Notes: generated from the letters alone by a model not told the origin. 64,000 nt of DNA from Penicillium oxalicum (GCF_001723175.1 NC_064654.1:1612001-1676000); one strand, 5' to 3'. Shown: positions 1 to 12,464, numbered from the stretch's first letter. Program-made: numbers and translations.

Positions 1-3000
1 ACGGCCGAGTTTATATAACTTATAGCGATACTATAATAGGAAGACTACGCTTTGATTCCGTACTACGACACGGACTTAAACCCTATATCAAGGACGAGCT
101 TACGCGGATCGATCGACTAGATACTATAGAAAAACTTATCGACGTAGTAGTACGAATCGATAATCGCCTATACGATCGACAAATAGAAAAAAGGAAATTA
201 AAGGATAGCGCCAAGGCACTAGCCGACTATTATACTATCGGTACGATAAATAACTAAACAGACCTATAAGAGATAGCGACCCCTATAGACTAAAGCTAAT
301 AGAGCTCGACGTAGCAAGACTCCTAAGCAATAAAGAGAAACGACGAAGAGATAAACTTATACTTTGAATATAGAAAAGCAGGGTATAGGGCGCGTAAGTA
401 CAAGGAAAAGCATAATAACGCAAAGCTATAGGCGCGTAAGCGTAGCGAAAGACGCAATAACGAAGGCTATAATAAATAAGGGCAACCTAGGACGATTAGG
501 TTCCGCCTTAGTAGCTACGAGCTACCGACGATAGCTCTAAGACGCTACTACGTAATAGCAAGAAGGTACGTATCGCTACTACCCGCGAAGGGGACTAGGC
601 GAGTATACGGAACTAAACTAAGAAGGGTAAAATCTTAGATACCTTCGACGACTACGAAGAACGGGCGGAAGTAATACGACAAATTACTAAGGATATAACC
701 CCTAGAACCTTCGTAGACGATATAGTTTATCGCGGCCTAATTAGCGCAGAGCACGCGACGAAAGAATTTCCCGAAATAGATTAGGAGAATATCGAGAGTC
801 AAGGGTAGACCTAGTACGGTCTATAGGACCCTACTAACTCCTAGGAGTTATCCTACGAAACCTAGGAAGGAGCGGGACGGACCCCGGGAATACTAAGCGA
901 GAACCTAGGAACTCTAGAAATCCTAGAAACTCTACCGTAGTTCCTAGGGAAGGATACTACTATATAGCCTCAAGAAAGAAACCCCTAAGAGAATACAGAA
1001 TAATATCTATATAATAACCTAAGGTATATATATAAAGGATACGCACGATACCCTTAGCACGATCTTAGAGCCATAGTAGGTTATTATAACGATAGATACT
1101 AGGTACACGCGTTAGGGAAGGTCGAGAGGAGCCTCGAACCTAGACCTCTATAATAGGAAAAGAAACCTAACTAGAAACTAGAATACGTAGGCTGAGTCTG
1201 GTTTAGAAAAAGAAAACTACGCGACGAATAGCGGTAACTCGTAGCGATAGTATAGGGACGATATATAAGGATTACGGCTAATATTATACTTAGATTAACT
1301 ATAGTAATAATCGACTCGGGAGTAGCTAGTAACTTTATAGATCCTAGGTACAAGAACCGCTATCAGATTAAAGGATAAGAAAAACCCTAGGTCGTGCTAA
1401 TTATCGGACTTAACAGAGAAAGTCTTAGACTAGGGATTACCTACGAAAGCGGACCCCTACTAATAGTTATTAGAGACTACTTCAAAATTATTAACTTCGA
1501 CGTGACCCTACTAGGATAGTACGATATCGTTTTAGGCGTTCCTTAGTTAAGGAAGTATAACCCCGATATTAACTAGTAAACTAATAACCTACTCTTTAGG
1601 TATAACTATCGAGTCACGAGCGAGAAATAGACTAGAAGGAAATAGAACACTAACGATACTTAGCTATAGGGTAGTAGGTGCTTATAAGAACCCTTACGAA
1701 GGCGAACTTAAGAGGAGTTTTCGGCTAGGAGGCAGGCCTAATAGAAATACGATCGATACACGAGATATCGCGACGGTTAAGCAAGGAAGTAATATAACCG
1801 ACTAGGAACTAGAGGAATATATCCTCGTTCACGACGTAGTAATAGCTCTATACGCTACGGAAGCGCTAGAAGAAGAATACAAAATACTAGCGGAATATAC
1901 GGAATTCTAAGACGTATTTACGCTACTAAGGGATAGTAAGCTACTAGAGTATAGTCCGTTCGACTATAAGATAAAGATAAGGATAGCGAGGAACTAAAGT
2001 TTATACCGATCTACCTACTATCGCAGAAAGAGTTAGCGATACTAGAAGAATATATCAAGGATAACCTTAAGAAGGGGAATATTAATACTCGAAATCTTTA
2101 GCAGGATATCTAATCCTATTTATACCGAAGAAAGGAGGGAACTTAGAATATATATTAACTACCGATAGCTTAACGATATTACGATCAAGGACTAGCACCG
2201 TTATAATTAACGAAATCTAAGATATTATTCAAGGAGAAATATTTTAGTAAGTACGATATTACTAACGCGTATAATCAACTCCGAATCAAGGAAGGAGATA
2301 AATAGAAGACGGCGTTCAGAACTAAATATAGGCACTACGAGTACAAGGTTATACCGTTTAGTCTTACTAACATACCCGTATTATTTTAACGGTTTATCTT
2401 CTATATTCTATAAGGATATCTCGATAAGTTCGTGATCGTATACCTCGACGATATCCTAGTATTCTCTAAAACCGAGGAAGAATACATCGAGCATAATAGG
2501 AAAGTACTATAACGACTTAGGGAAGCAGAGGTAACGCTTAAACTTAAGAAATACGAGTTTTATATCTAACAGATAAGTTTCCTCGGATATACTATTAGCC
2601 CTAATAGACTAGGAATAGAATAAGATAAAGTAAGAGTATACTCGAATAGCTAACGCTAATATACGTTAAGGACGTATAGAGTTTTCTTAGACTTACGAAT
2701 TACTATCGAAAATTAATACTATAGTACTAAAGTATATAGTAGGACTATACCGATTTACTAAAAAGGGGATACCGTTCTAGTAGGACGAAGAAGCAGAAAA
2801 ATTATTTACCGCACTCAAGGAATATATAACAAAAAGGCAGGAGAAGCGATCCTAGCTATATTTAACTACGATATACTAATTATTATAGAAACCGACGTAT
2901 CTGATTTCGCGCTTAGAGTATAGCTTATATAACTAGGACAAGACGGCAAGCTTAGACCTATCGCTTTCTAGTCTCGTAAGATAATACCCGCGGAAACTAA

Positions 3001-4847
3001 CTACGACGTACACGATAAGGAACTACTAGCTATAGTATTAGTATTTTAGACGTAGAGAGCCTACTTAGAAGGGCTAAGTATATAGTAATCGTTCGGACAG
3101 ATTACTATAATCTTACGTACTTTACGACTACGAAGAAACTTATAAGGCGATAAGCTAGATAGGCGGAGACCTTAGCCTAATACGACTTCAAGATCGTGCA
3201 CTATAAAGGGACCGAAAATATAGTCGCGGACGCGCTTAGTCGACGACCGACTATAAACTAGGTACTAAGGAGGTAGTACTAGTAATCTTAGCAAAAGATA
3301 ACGAAGGAAATATCGTCTATAATACTAGACGCTATAGCGACTAGCGAGGTCTAGAACGACGAATAGATCGAAAGGATTCGAGACGGTATACGGACCGACG
3401 AATTACTACAAAAGGTTCTAGGTAATAATATAGCCCTAACGAATAATAGCTTAGTCTATATTTATAGACTAGTATACGTTCCTAGAAACCTCAAATATAG
3501 ATTATATAGCTATATCACGACGAACTAAACAGGGAACACCTAGTATCGAAAAAACTATCGAAAAGATTACGCGGAATTACTATATTCTAGCACTATATAG
3601 AAAAGTCCGGAGGTATATTTAGTAATATAACTCGTGTTAACGAAACAAGACGTTACGATACGCACTATACAGAGAGATAGAATTAGCCGAAGTACTATAA
3701 TAACTATAGGAATAGATTATAATAGACTTTATAACGAAGTTACCTATCTTAGAAGGAAATAAATAATAATAGTAGTCGTCGATCGACTAACTAAGTACGT
3801 ATATATAATACCGACAACGGAAACTATCGATACACGATAGATAGCTAACCTACTACTTAAATATATATTTACTAACTATAGAACACCGAGCAAGATTACC
3901 TCGGACAGAGATAAACTATTTATATCGAATATATAGCAGTTATTAGCGGATTAACTCGGTATTAAGTATAGACTCTCTACCGCGTACTACCCGCAAACTA
4001 ACGGATAAACCGAAAGAGTTAACTAAACTCTAGAATAATACCTAATACTACGTTAATTACTAACAGGATAACTAGGCAGGATTATTACTAATAGCGTAGT
4101 TAGCGTATAATAACGCTATACGCTACTACAGAGAAACACATTCTTCGCTAACTATAGGTTTAATCCTACTATTATCGGGAAAACTATCGGAAAATAGCTA
4201 CTCGCAGAATCGTCGAGACTACTAGCGACTAGGCTTAAGTAACTATATTTATAACTAACAAGGGATATCGAGTTTCTTAATCTGCGTATAAAAAACTACT
4301 ACGATTAGTCGCGCTAGGAGGCGCCGGACTTTCGAAAGGGGGAGAAAGTTTACCTCTTACAACGCAAATATTCGCACTACACGACCTAGCGCAAAGCTCG
4401 ACTACCTTAAATTAGGACTATTTAAAATCGAAGCAAAAATAGGACCGCTTAATTACCGATTAAAGCTACCTAATAGTATACGACGTATCTATACTATATT
4501 TTATATCTTATTATTAGAAAAAGCACCTAAGAACGCTAAAATCGCTACTAATAGAAATCGGAGAAGAAACCGAAAATAAATATAAGGTCGAAGAAATCCT
4601 AGATACTAACAAAATTAGCGAAAAGCCTTACTACTTAGTAAAGTAGAAAGGATACGATACCTTAGAAAACATATAGGAACCTATTAAGAACCTAAGGGCT
4701 ACTACTAGCTAGTTCGACGGTTTTACTAATAGAAGAGGGCGACCCGGTATTCCTAACCAACTAAGAGGAATCTAGGTCGGCCTAAGAAAAGGAAGGATTA
4801 TTTAATAACTAAGTTAGAGTAGGATCCTCTAACGACGCCGCAAGAAC

Positions 4848-5286
4848 TTAGCCGTTAGCTATAGCAGATAAAGGAACCCTAGTCACGGCACGGGTACTCT
4901 CTATAGCACGCTTATTTTGTTCGGATTCGAGACGCTCTTGTTCGAGCCTCTCTTTTTCAAGGCGTTCGCGCTCTTTAACCTCGCGACGCTCTAACTCTTC
5001 TAACTTAGCGACTTCCTTGAAGTCTCGAGCGATAAAATCGCTAGCACGTTTTTGTAATAAACGTTTCTACTTTCGGAGCCGAAGGAGCTTAGCTAGGATA
5101 GCCTCCTTCCTCCTTAATTTAATTTTAAGACTTAACTAAATAACGCTACTCCGTATTAGTAAACGAAGGAGATAGTATTATACACTTTATACTACCGCTA
5201 GCGCGTACGCAGTTACTATAGCGATCGGAATAATTAGCGCGAATATACACTCGTTTCAAGCGAACGTAACGTTCGTAAGGAATCAA
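4848..5286 (-). pseudogene. Antisense zinc-cluster ORF of element A, RIP-degraded
   Basis: This is the antisense counterpart of the ORF at 11834-12274 in copy B. The frame can be followed, but most cysteine codons have become tyrosine (TGC to TAC), for example PYERY in place of PCERC. This is what RIP on TG dinucleotides predicts. The codon that is TAA in copy B at the end of KRLL is CAA (Gln) here, so that stop is private to copy B. The short GAG/CTC repeat coding for poly-Glu has a different length from B, by a number not divisible by three. Confidence 0.6.
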
Positions 5287-5474
5287 TAGATTAAAAACCT
5301 TCGTCTTCGATACGACGAGTTAAAGCGTTCTTACGAACAGAACCTTAGAAGATATAGTTAGCAGAATAGGCTATAAGAAAAGAAATAGGGAGAAACAGAA
5401 AAATAGTAAATAAACCTAAGGGGATACTAACACTTAAATCCTTTAAGGACAAAGGACAGGGAAGAAGGGGATAA

Positions 5475-5629
5475 TATTACGGACCTCAAAGAAGCACGAG
5501 GGCCGTAGTTATTTAAGTAACGACTAAGGACTAATTATTCTACGGACACTAGGGAATAGCGTTATTACGTGCGTTTCGGTATACTTAGGCGTGCCCCGAG
5601 GGACCCGAGGAGGAGACATTTAGGATAGG
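5475..5629 (+). repeat. 3' LTR of element A, first part (interrupted)
   Basis: It starts with TATTACGGACC, the RIP form of the LTR start TGTTACGGACC, directly after a purine-rich tract. It matches the first ~155 bp of the 736-bp LTR and stops where element B begins. The remainder of this LTR is at 13200-13786. Confidence 0.85.
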
Positions 5630-5920
5630 TGTTACGGACCTCAAAGAAGCGCGGGGGCCGCAGTTATTTGAGTAACGACTGAGGACCAATCATTCTACGG
5701 ACACTAGGGAATAGCGTTGTCACGTGCGTTTCGGTATACTTAGGCGTGCCCCGAGGGACCCAAGGAGGAGACATTCAGGGCAGGCACCAGAAGCAGCCTA
5801 CAGCTAACCGACACAAACGATACCCTCTTACTCTATGAGACGGTTAGCGCGACGCAGGAAACGGCCGCCATTTTACTAGCACCGGAATTACACCCCAAGT
5901 GCGAGTGACTAGTAACTTAT

Positions 5921-6027
5921 CACGTGACTATATCCTATCGGTGATAGGATAGACTCATCGGTGATGAGTCCTGGCGCATCAGTAATGAGTCTCGACTCAT
6001 CAGTGATAGGAAGGACTAGATATATAA
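5921..6027 (+). promoter_or_regulatory. U3 promoter of the A/B/C family: E-box, short palindromes, TATA box
   Basis: CACGTG lies at 5921-5926. It is followed by back-to-back hairpin-forming palindromes such as CCTATCggtGATAGG and GACTCATCggtGATGAGTC up to about 6010, then TATATAA at 6021-6027. The same layout occurs in the 3' LTR of B (TATATAA at 12856-12862) and, in RIPed form, in copies A and C. The TATA role is inferred from position; binding proteins are unknown. Confidence 0.7.
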
Positions 6028-6061
6028 GGACACTCTTTTAGCATCATGTATTTAGTTCTTC

Positions 6062-6070
6062 GCGATCAAT
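6062..6070 (+). promoter_or_regulatory. Putative self-primer at transcript start
   Basis: GCGATCAAT lies 41 bp downstream of the TATA box start. It is the exact reverse complement of ATTGATCGC at 6367-6375, next to the end of the LTR. In Tf1 of fission yeast the first bases of the mRNA anneal to the primer-binding site and prime reverse transcription; the same arrangement is inferred here. Confidence 0.6.
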
Positions 6071-6365
6071 TGCACATTGTTACTTGGTTACTACCTTGAA
6101 GCACTTTGCACTCCACGGTTCAACTCTAAGACAAACCCAACCTACAGGTAGGGGATTCACTCAGTAGTAACACTTAGTGATTGACCTACTTGGCGCGCAC
6201 CTCTAGCACGTCTTGCAAGACACTAACAGGATTCAACCCGCAGTAAGGCTTTGCGAAGCAACGGTACGATTGAGAGACTAGGTCTTAGGATTAGAAGTTA
6301 GGATAGCAGGCAAGTATCGGCCCAGGACGTTCTAACTCACAGTGACCAGTCGGCACCGCGTAACA

Positions 6366-6375
6366 CATTGATCGC
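6366..6375 (+). promoter_or_regulatory. Primer-binding site of element B (self-priming type)
   Basis: CATTGATCGC directly follows the LTR end (GTAACA, 6360-6365). It lacks the TGG that starts a tRNA-primed site, but nine of its bases pair with 6062-6070. Copy C has the RIP-changed pair GCGATTAAT (14194-14202) and ATTAATCGC (14499-14507), still fully complementary. Confidence 0.6.
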
Positions 6376-6405
6376 CCTGTCTTTGGACCGTGAAGCATAG
6401 TCATC

Positions 6406-8260
6406 ATGGCAGGCAACGACAGTACCCCGAAAGGAAAAACTCCACTCGAACCACGACAACCGAACCCGACTCAGACGACGAACGTGATATGGAGATTCAG
6501 AATCTCAAAACTATCGTCGGACAACTTCGAGAACACCTTGATAACTAGGCGCGAACTACAACGTCATTCGACAAGCGTGAAGGACACTTAGAGCAACTCC
6601 ATGCTCAAGTCGTCGCTTCAGCCCAGCAACTACCGTTAGAGCACCTAAGCTCCCGAAGGCTAAGACCTTCGATAGCAACAGACAGAAATTGCGAGGATTC
6701 CTGACGCAGATAGATATCCATATCGACGTCAACAAAGGACGCCTCGTTAGCGAAGGCAGCAAGGTCATTTTCGTGTAGCCTACCTACGAGGACAGGCATA
6801 GGACTAGCTCGAACCATACATCCGCGAGTACTACGAAAAAGATAGCGATAAATAGAACACGACCACGCAATCAATCTTTAGCAGCTACACTACGTTTCGA
6901 CAGCACCTCGAACGAACTTTTGGCGACATTGATGCCAAGAAGACAGCTAAACGCAAATTAAAACGAATCCGACAAACTAGATCAGCATCCGCCTACACGG
7001 CCGAGTTCATGCAACTTGCAGCGATACTACAATAGGAAGACTACGCTTTGATTCCGTACTACGACCACGGACTCAAACCCCATATCAAGGACGAGCTTGC
7101 GCGGATCGATCGACAGACACTATAGAAAAACTTATCGACGTAGCAGTACGAATCGACAATCGCCTATACGATCGACAAATAGAAAAAAGGGAAATTGAAG
7201 GATAGCGCCGAGGCACTAGCCGACCATCACACCATCGGTACGACAAACGACCAAACAGACCATAAGGGACAGCGACCCCTATAGACCAAAGCCAATAGAG
7301 CTCGACGCAGCGAGACTCCCAAGCAATGAAGAGAAACGACGAAGAGACAACAACTTATGCTTTGAATATAGAAAAGCAGGGCACAGGGCGCGTGAGTGCA
7401 AGGAAAAGCACAACAACGCAAAGCCATAGGCGCGTGAGCGCAGCGAAAGACGCAACAACGCAAGGCCACAACAAATAAGGGCAACCCAGGACGATTAGGT
7501 TCCGCCTCAGCAGCTACGAGCCACCGACGATAGCTCCAAGACGCCGCTACGCAACGGCAAGAAGGTACGCATCGCCACTACCCGCGAAGGGGACTAGGCG
7601 AGTACGGAACCAAACCAAGAAGGGTAAAACCTTGGACACCTTCGACGACTACGAAGAACGGGCGGAAGTGATACGACAAATCACCAAGGATATAACCCCC
7701 GGAACCTTCGCAGACGATATAGTTTACCGCGGCCTAATCAGCGCAGAGCACGCGACGGAAGAATTTCCCGAAATAGATTAGGAGAATATCGAGAGTCAAG
7801 GGTGGACCCAGTACGGCCATAGGACCCACCGACTCCAGGAGTTATCCTACGAAACCCAGGAAGGAGCGGGACGGACCCCGGGAACACCAAGCGAGAACCC
7901 AGGAACTCCAGAAATCCCAGAAACTCCACCGCTCCCAGGGAAGGATACCACTACACAGCCTCAGAAAGGAACCCCAAGAGAATACAGAACAATATCCATA
8001 TAACAACCCAAGGTGTGCATGCAGAGGATACGCACGACACCCTCAGCACGATCTCAGAGCCGTGGTGGTTGTTACGACGATGGATGCTAGGTACACGCAT
8101 CAGGGAAGGTCGAGAGAGCCTCGAACCTAGACCTCTACAATAGGAAAAGAAACCCAACTAGAAACCAGAATACGCAGGAGTCTGGTTTGGAAAAAGAAAA
8201 CTACGCGACGAACAGCGGCAACTCGCAGCGACAGCCTAGGGACGACACATAAGGATTACG
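6406..8260 (+). pseudogene. gag of element B, disrupted
   Basis: An ATG at 6406 opens a frame beginning MAGNDSTPKGK, about 40 bp after the LTR. After a frame change the N-terminal helix region reads DMEIQNLKTIVGQLREHL near 6480-6540. Around 7356-7410 a CCHC zinc knuckle survives as CFEYRKAGHRAREC. The second cysteine is tyrosine, as expected from TGT to TAT. Stops and frame breaks in between make it non-functional. Gag packages the element RNA into cytoplasmic particles. Confidence 0.75.
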
Positions 8261-11200
8261 GCCAACATCATGCTCAGATCAACTACAGTGATAATCGACT
8301 CGGGAGCAGCTAGTAACTTCATGGATCCCAGGTACAAGAACCGCTATCAGATCAAAGGACAAGAAAAACCCCAGGTCGTGCAATTATCGGACTTAACGGA
8401 GAAAGTCTTGGACAGGGATTACCACGAAAGCGGACCCCTACCAATAGTTATTAGAGACCACTTCGAAATCATCAACTTCGACGTGACCCACTAGGACAGT
8501 ACGATATCGTTTTGGGCGTTCCTTGGTTAAGGAAGCACACCCCGATATTAACTAGCAAACTAATGACCTACTCTTCAGGTGCAACTGTCGAGTCACGAGC
8601 GAGAAATAGACCGGAAGGAAACAGAACACGCTAACGACACTTAGCCATGGGGTGGCAGGTGCTCATGAGAACCCTCACGAAGGCGAACTTAAGAGGAGTT
8701 TTCGGCCAGGAGGCAGGCCAACAGAAACACGATCGATGCACGAGACATCGCGACGGTTAAGCAAGGAAGCAACATAACCGACCAGGAACTAGAGGAATAT
8801 GTCCTCGTTCACGACGCAGCAACAGCTCTATGCGCCACGGAAGCGCCAGAAGAAGAACACAAAATACCAGCGGAATATGCGGAATTCAAGACGTGTTCAC
8901 ACCACCAAGGGATAGAGCTACCAGAGCATAGTCCGTTCGACCATAAGATAAAGATCAAGGACGGCGAGGAACCAAAGTTCATGCCGATCTACCCACTATC
9001 GCAGAAAGAGTCAGCGACACTAGAAGAATATTCAAGGATAACCTTAAGAAGGGGAACATTCAACACTCGAAATCTTCAGCAGGATATCCAATCCTGTTTG
9101 TACCGAAGAAAGGAGGGGAACTCAGAATGTGCGTTAACTACCGACAGCTCAACGACATTACGATCAAGGACCGGCACCCGTTACCGTTAATCAACGAAAT
9201 CCAAGACATCATTCAAGGAGCGAAATATTTCAGCAAGTACGATATTACCAACGCGTACAATCGACTCCGAATCAAGGAAGGAGATGATAGAAGACGGCGT
9301 TCAGAACCAAATACGGGCACTACGAGTACAAGGTTATGCCGTTTGGTCTTACAACGCACCCGCATCATTTCAACGGTTCATCTTCCATTCTACAAGGATA
9401 CCTCGACAAGTTCGTGATCGCATACCTCGACGATATCCTAGTGTTCTCCAAAACCGAGGAAGAACACATCGAGCACAACAGGAAAGTACTACAACGACAG
9501 GGAAGCAGAGGTAACGCTCAAACTCAAGAAATACGAGTTTCATGTCCAACAGACAAGTTTCCTCGGATACACCATTAGCCCTGACGGACTAGGGATAGAA
9601 CAAGATAAAGTCAAGAGCATACTCGAATAGCCAACACCAACATGCGTCAAGGACGTACAGAGTTTTCTTGGACTTACGAACTACTATCGAAAATTGATAC
9701 CGCAGTACTCAAAGTATACGGCAGGACTATACCGATTCACCAAAAAGGGATACCGTTCCAGTAGGACGAAGAAGCAGAAAATCATTTACCGCACTCAAGG
9801 GAATATATAACAAAAAGGCAGGAGAAGCGATCCTAGCCATATTCAACTACGATACACCAATCATCATAGAAACCGACGCATCTGATTTCGCGCTTGGAGC
9901 ACAGCTCATGCAACCAGGACAAGACGGCAAGCTCAGACCTATCGCTTTCTAGTCTCGCAAGATAATACCCGCGGAAATCAACTACGACGTACACGACAAG
10001 GAACTGCTAGCTATAGTGTTAGCATTTCAGACGTGGAGAGCCTACTTAGAAGGGGCCAAGCACACAGTGATCGTTCGGACAGATCACCACAATCTCACGT
10101 ACTTTACGACTACGAAGAAACTTACAAGGCGACAAGCCAGATAGGCGGAGACCTTAGCCCAATACGACTTCAAGATCGTGCACTATAAAGGGACCGAAAA
10201 CACGGTCGCGGACGCGCTTAGTCGACGACCCGACTATGAACTAGGTACAAGGAGGCAGCACCAGCAATCTTGGCAAAAGATAACGAAGGAAACATCGTCT
10301 ACAATCACCAGACGCTCGCAGCGACTAGCGAGGTCCAGAACGACGAATAGATCGAAAGGATTCGAGACGGCACACGGACCGACGAATCACTACAAAAGGT
10401 TCTAGGCAACAACACAGCCCTGACGAATAACGGCTTAGTCTACATTCATGGACTAGTATACGTTCCCAGAAACCTCCAAACACAGATTATACAGCTACAT
10501 CACGACGAACTAACACAGGGACACCCTGGTATCGAAAAAACCATCGAAAAATCACGCGGAATTACTACATTCCGGCACTATACAGAAAAGTCCGGAAGTA
10601 CATTCAGCAATATAACTCGTGTCAACGAAACAAGACGTCACGACACGCACCATACGGAGAGATAGAATTGGCCGAAGTACATAAAACCATAGGAATAGAT
10701 CATAATAGACTTCATAACGAAGTTACCTGTCTCAGAAGGAAATAACATAATAATAGTAGTCGTCGATCGACTGACTAAGTACGCACACATGATACCGACA
10801 ACGGAAACCATCGATACACGACAGATAGCCAACCTACTACTCAAACATATGTTTGCTAACCATAGGACACCGAGCAAGATTACCTCGGACAGAGACAAAC
10901 TGTTCACATCGAATATATAGCAGTCATTGGCGGATCAACTCGGCATTGAGCATAGACTCTCTACCGCGTACCACCCGCAAACTAACGGACAAACCGAAAG
11001 AGTCAACAAACTCTAGAACAATACCTACGACACTACGTCAATTACCAACAGGATGACTAGGCAGGATTGTTACTAATAGCGCAGTTAGCGTACAACAACG
11101 CCATACACGCTACCACCAGAGAAACACCATTCTTCGCTAACTATAGGTTTAATCCCACTATTATCGGGAAAACTATCGGAAAACAGCCACTCGCAGAATC

Positions 11201-11720
11201 GTCGAGACTACTAGCGACTAGGCTTAAGCAACTGCATTTGCAACTGACAAGGGACATCGAGTTTCTTAATCTGCGCATGAAAAACTACTACGATCAGTCG
11301 CGCCAGGAGGCGCCGGACTTTCGAAAGGGGGAGAAAGTTTACCTCTTACGACACAACATCGCACCACACGACCTAGCGCAAAGCTCGACCACCTCAAATT
11401 AGGACCATTTGAAATCGAAGCAAAAACAGGACCGCTCAATTACCGATTAAAGCTACCTGACAGCATGCGACGCATCCATGCCACATTTCATGTCTCATTA
11501 TTAGAAAAAGCACCTAAGACGCCAAAATCGCTACCAACGTGGAAATCGGAGAAGAAACCGAAAATAAATATAAGGTCGAAGAAATCCTGGACACCAACAA
11601 AATCAGCGGAAAGCCTCACTACTTAGTGAAGTGGAAAGGATACGATACCTCAGAAAAATATAGGAACCTATTAAGAACCTGAGGGGCTGCTACTAGCTAG
11701 TTCGACGGTTTCACCAACAG
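8261..11720 (+). pseudogene. pol of element B: protease, RT, RNase H, integrase, chromodomain (disrupted)
   Basis: Domains follow in Ty3/Gypsy order. The aspartic protease reads VIIDSGAASNFMD at about 8288-8326. The RT has MCVNYRQLND from 9127, YDITNAYNRL near 9240 and YLDDILVFS near 9423-9450. RNase H shows IETDASDFALGAQL near 9866 and ends ADALSRRPDY near 10205-10236. The integrase runs from about 10498 and includes VDRLTKYAHM and STAYHPQTNGQTERVN near 10970-11010. The chromodomain core KPHYLVKWKGYDTSE lies near 11610-11655, placing the family among the chromoviruses. Several TAG codons and indels break the polyprotein. Chromodomains steer integration into methylated-histone chromatin, which fits the nested block seen here. 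Confidence 0.88.
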
Positions 11721-11833
11721 GAGAGGGCGACCCGGTATTCCCAACCAACCAAGAGGAATCCAGGTCGGCCAAGAAAAGGAAGGATCATTCAAAACTAAGT
11801 CAGAGTAGGATCCTCTGACGACGCCGCAAGGAC

Positions 11834-12274
11834 TTAGCCGTCGGCCACAGCAGATAAAGGAACCCCGGTCGCGGCACGGGTACTCTCTGCAGCACGCTCA
11901 TTTTGTTCGGATTCGAGACGCTCTTGTTCGAGCCTCTCTTTTTCAAGGCGTTCGCGCTCTTCAACCTCGCGACGCTCCAACTCTTCTAACTCGGCGACTT
12001 CCTTGAAGTCTCGAGCGATGAAATCGCCAGCACGTTTTTACAACAAACGTTTCTGCTTTCGGAGCCAAAGGAGCTTAGCTAGGATAGCCTCCTCCTCCTC
12101 CTCAATTTGATTTTGAGACTTAACCAAACGACGCCACTCCGCATCAGTAAACGAAGGAGACGGCATCATACACTTCACACCACCGCCAGCGCGCACGCAG
12201 TCACCACAGCAATCGGAACAATCGGCGCGAATACACACTCGTTTCAAGCGAACGCAACGTTCGCAAGGAATCAC
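11834..12274 (-). pseudogene. Antisense ORF of element B: Zn2Cys6-like cluster plus coiled coil
   Basis: Reading leftward from 12274, the frame gives IPCERCVRLKRVCIRAD and then a CGDC-x8-C block. The cysteine spacing is C-x2-C-x6-C-x8-C-x2-C-x8-C, close to the Gal4-type binuclear zinc cluster, with basic residues between cysteines 2 and 3. A poly-Glu stretch (EEEEE) and a leucine/lysine-rich segment ending KRLL follow. One TAA (12038-12040) then interrupts the frame, but copies A and C have CAA there. Beyond it the frame continues with an Arg/Glu-rich coiled coil (ELEELERREVEERERLEKER) to a final TAA at 11834-11836. The full frame is 147 codons. The first codon is GTG here, so an ATG start is not visible and may be lost. 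The ORF lies wholly between pol and the 3' LTR, so it is not a by-product of sense coding constraint. Function is unknown; DNA or RNA binding is an inference from the cluster. Confidence 0.65.
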
Positions 12275-12440
12275 AGATTAAAAACCTTCGTCTTCGATAC
12301 GACGAGTTTAAAGCGTTCTTACGAACAGAAGCCTTAGAAGACATGGTCAGCAGAATAGGCCATAAGAAAAGAAATAGGGAGAAAACAGAAAAACAGCAAA
12401 CAAACCTAAGAGGACACCAACGCTTAAATCCTTTGAGGAC

Positions 12441-12464
12441 AAAGGACAGGGAAGGAGGGGATGA
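12441..12464 (+). promoter_or_regulatory. Polypurine tract of element B
   Basis: A purine run, AAAGGACAGGGAAGGAGGGG, ends four bases before the 3' LTR start at 12465. This is the expected second-strand primer. Copies A and C keep the same tract. Confidence 0.75.

Larger units (their letters stand above)
1..5629 (+). mobile_element. Element A: RIP-saturated Ty3/Gypsy chromovirus, 5' end outside window
   Basis: Base 1 aligns with base ~6996 of the fresher copy B, so about 1.4 kb (5' LTR and gag start) lie upstream. The order gag zinc knuckle, protease, reverse transcriptase, RNase H, integrase and chromodomain can be followed by comparison with B. The RT motif YLDDILVFS is still readable near 2435-2465. 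Almost every CA and TG of copy B reads TA here, while CG is kept, which is the RIP pattern on both strands. Reading frames are closed by many TAG/TAA codons, so this copy cannot be active. Its 3' LTR starts at 5475, is interrupted at 5630 by element B and resumes at 13200. Family assignment rests on domain order and the C-terminal chromodomain; host species and named family are not determined. Confidence 0.9.
5630..6365 (+). repeat. 5' LTR of element B
   Basis: The LTR begins TGTTAC and ends GTAACA, a perfect 6-bp inverted repeat, and is 736 bp long. Copies at 12465-13199, 13787-14497 and 20575-21310, and the split copy 5475-5629 plus 13200-13786, align along it. It holds the U3 palindromes, a TATA box and the presumed transcript start. 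Confidence 0.93.

Noticed and set aside
5930..6010. Short spaced repeats resembling a CRISPR array
   Set aside because: Units are 8-19 bp palindromes inside an LTR promoter without spacers of uniform length, in a eukaryote.
7227..8157. Several - strand frames of 60-85 codons within gag/pol of element B
   Set aside because: They are shadows of the sense gag and protease coding sequence, with low-complexity translations and no equivalents in copies A and C, unlike the antisense ORF after pol.
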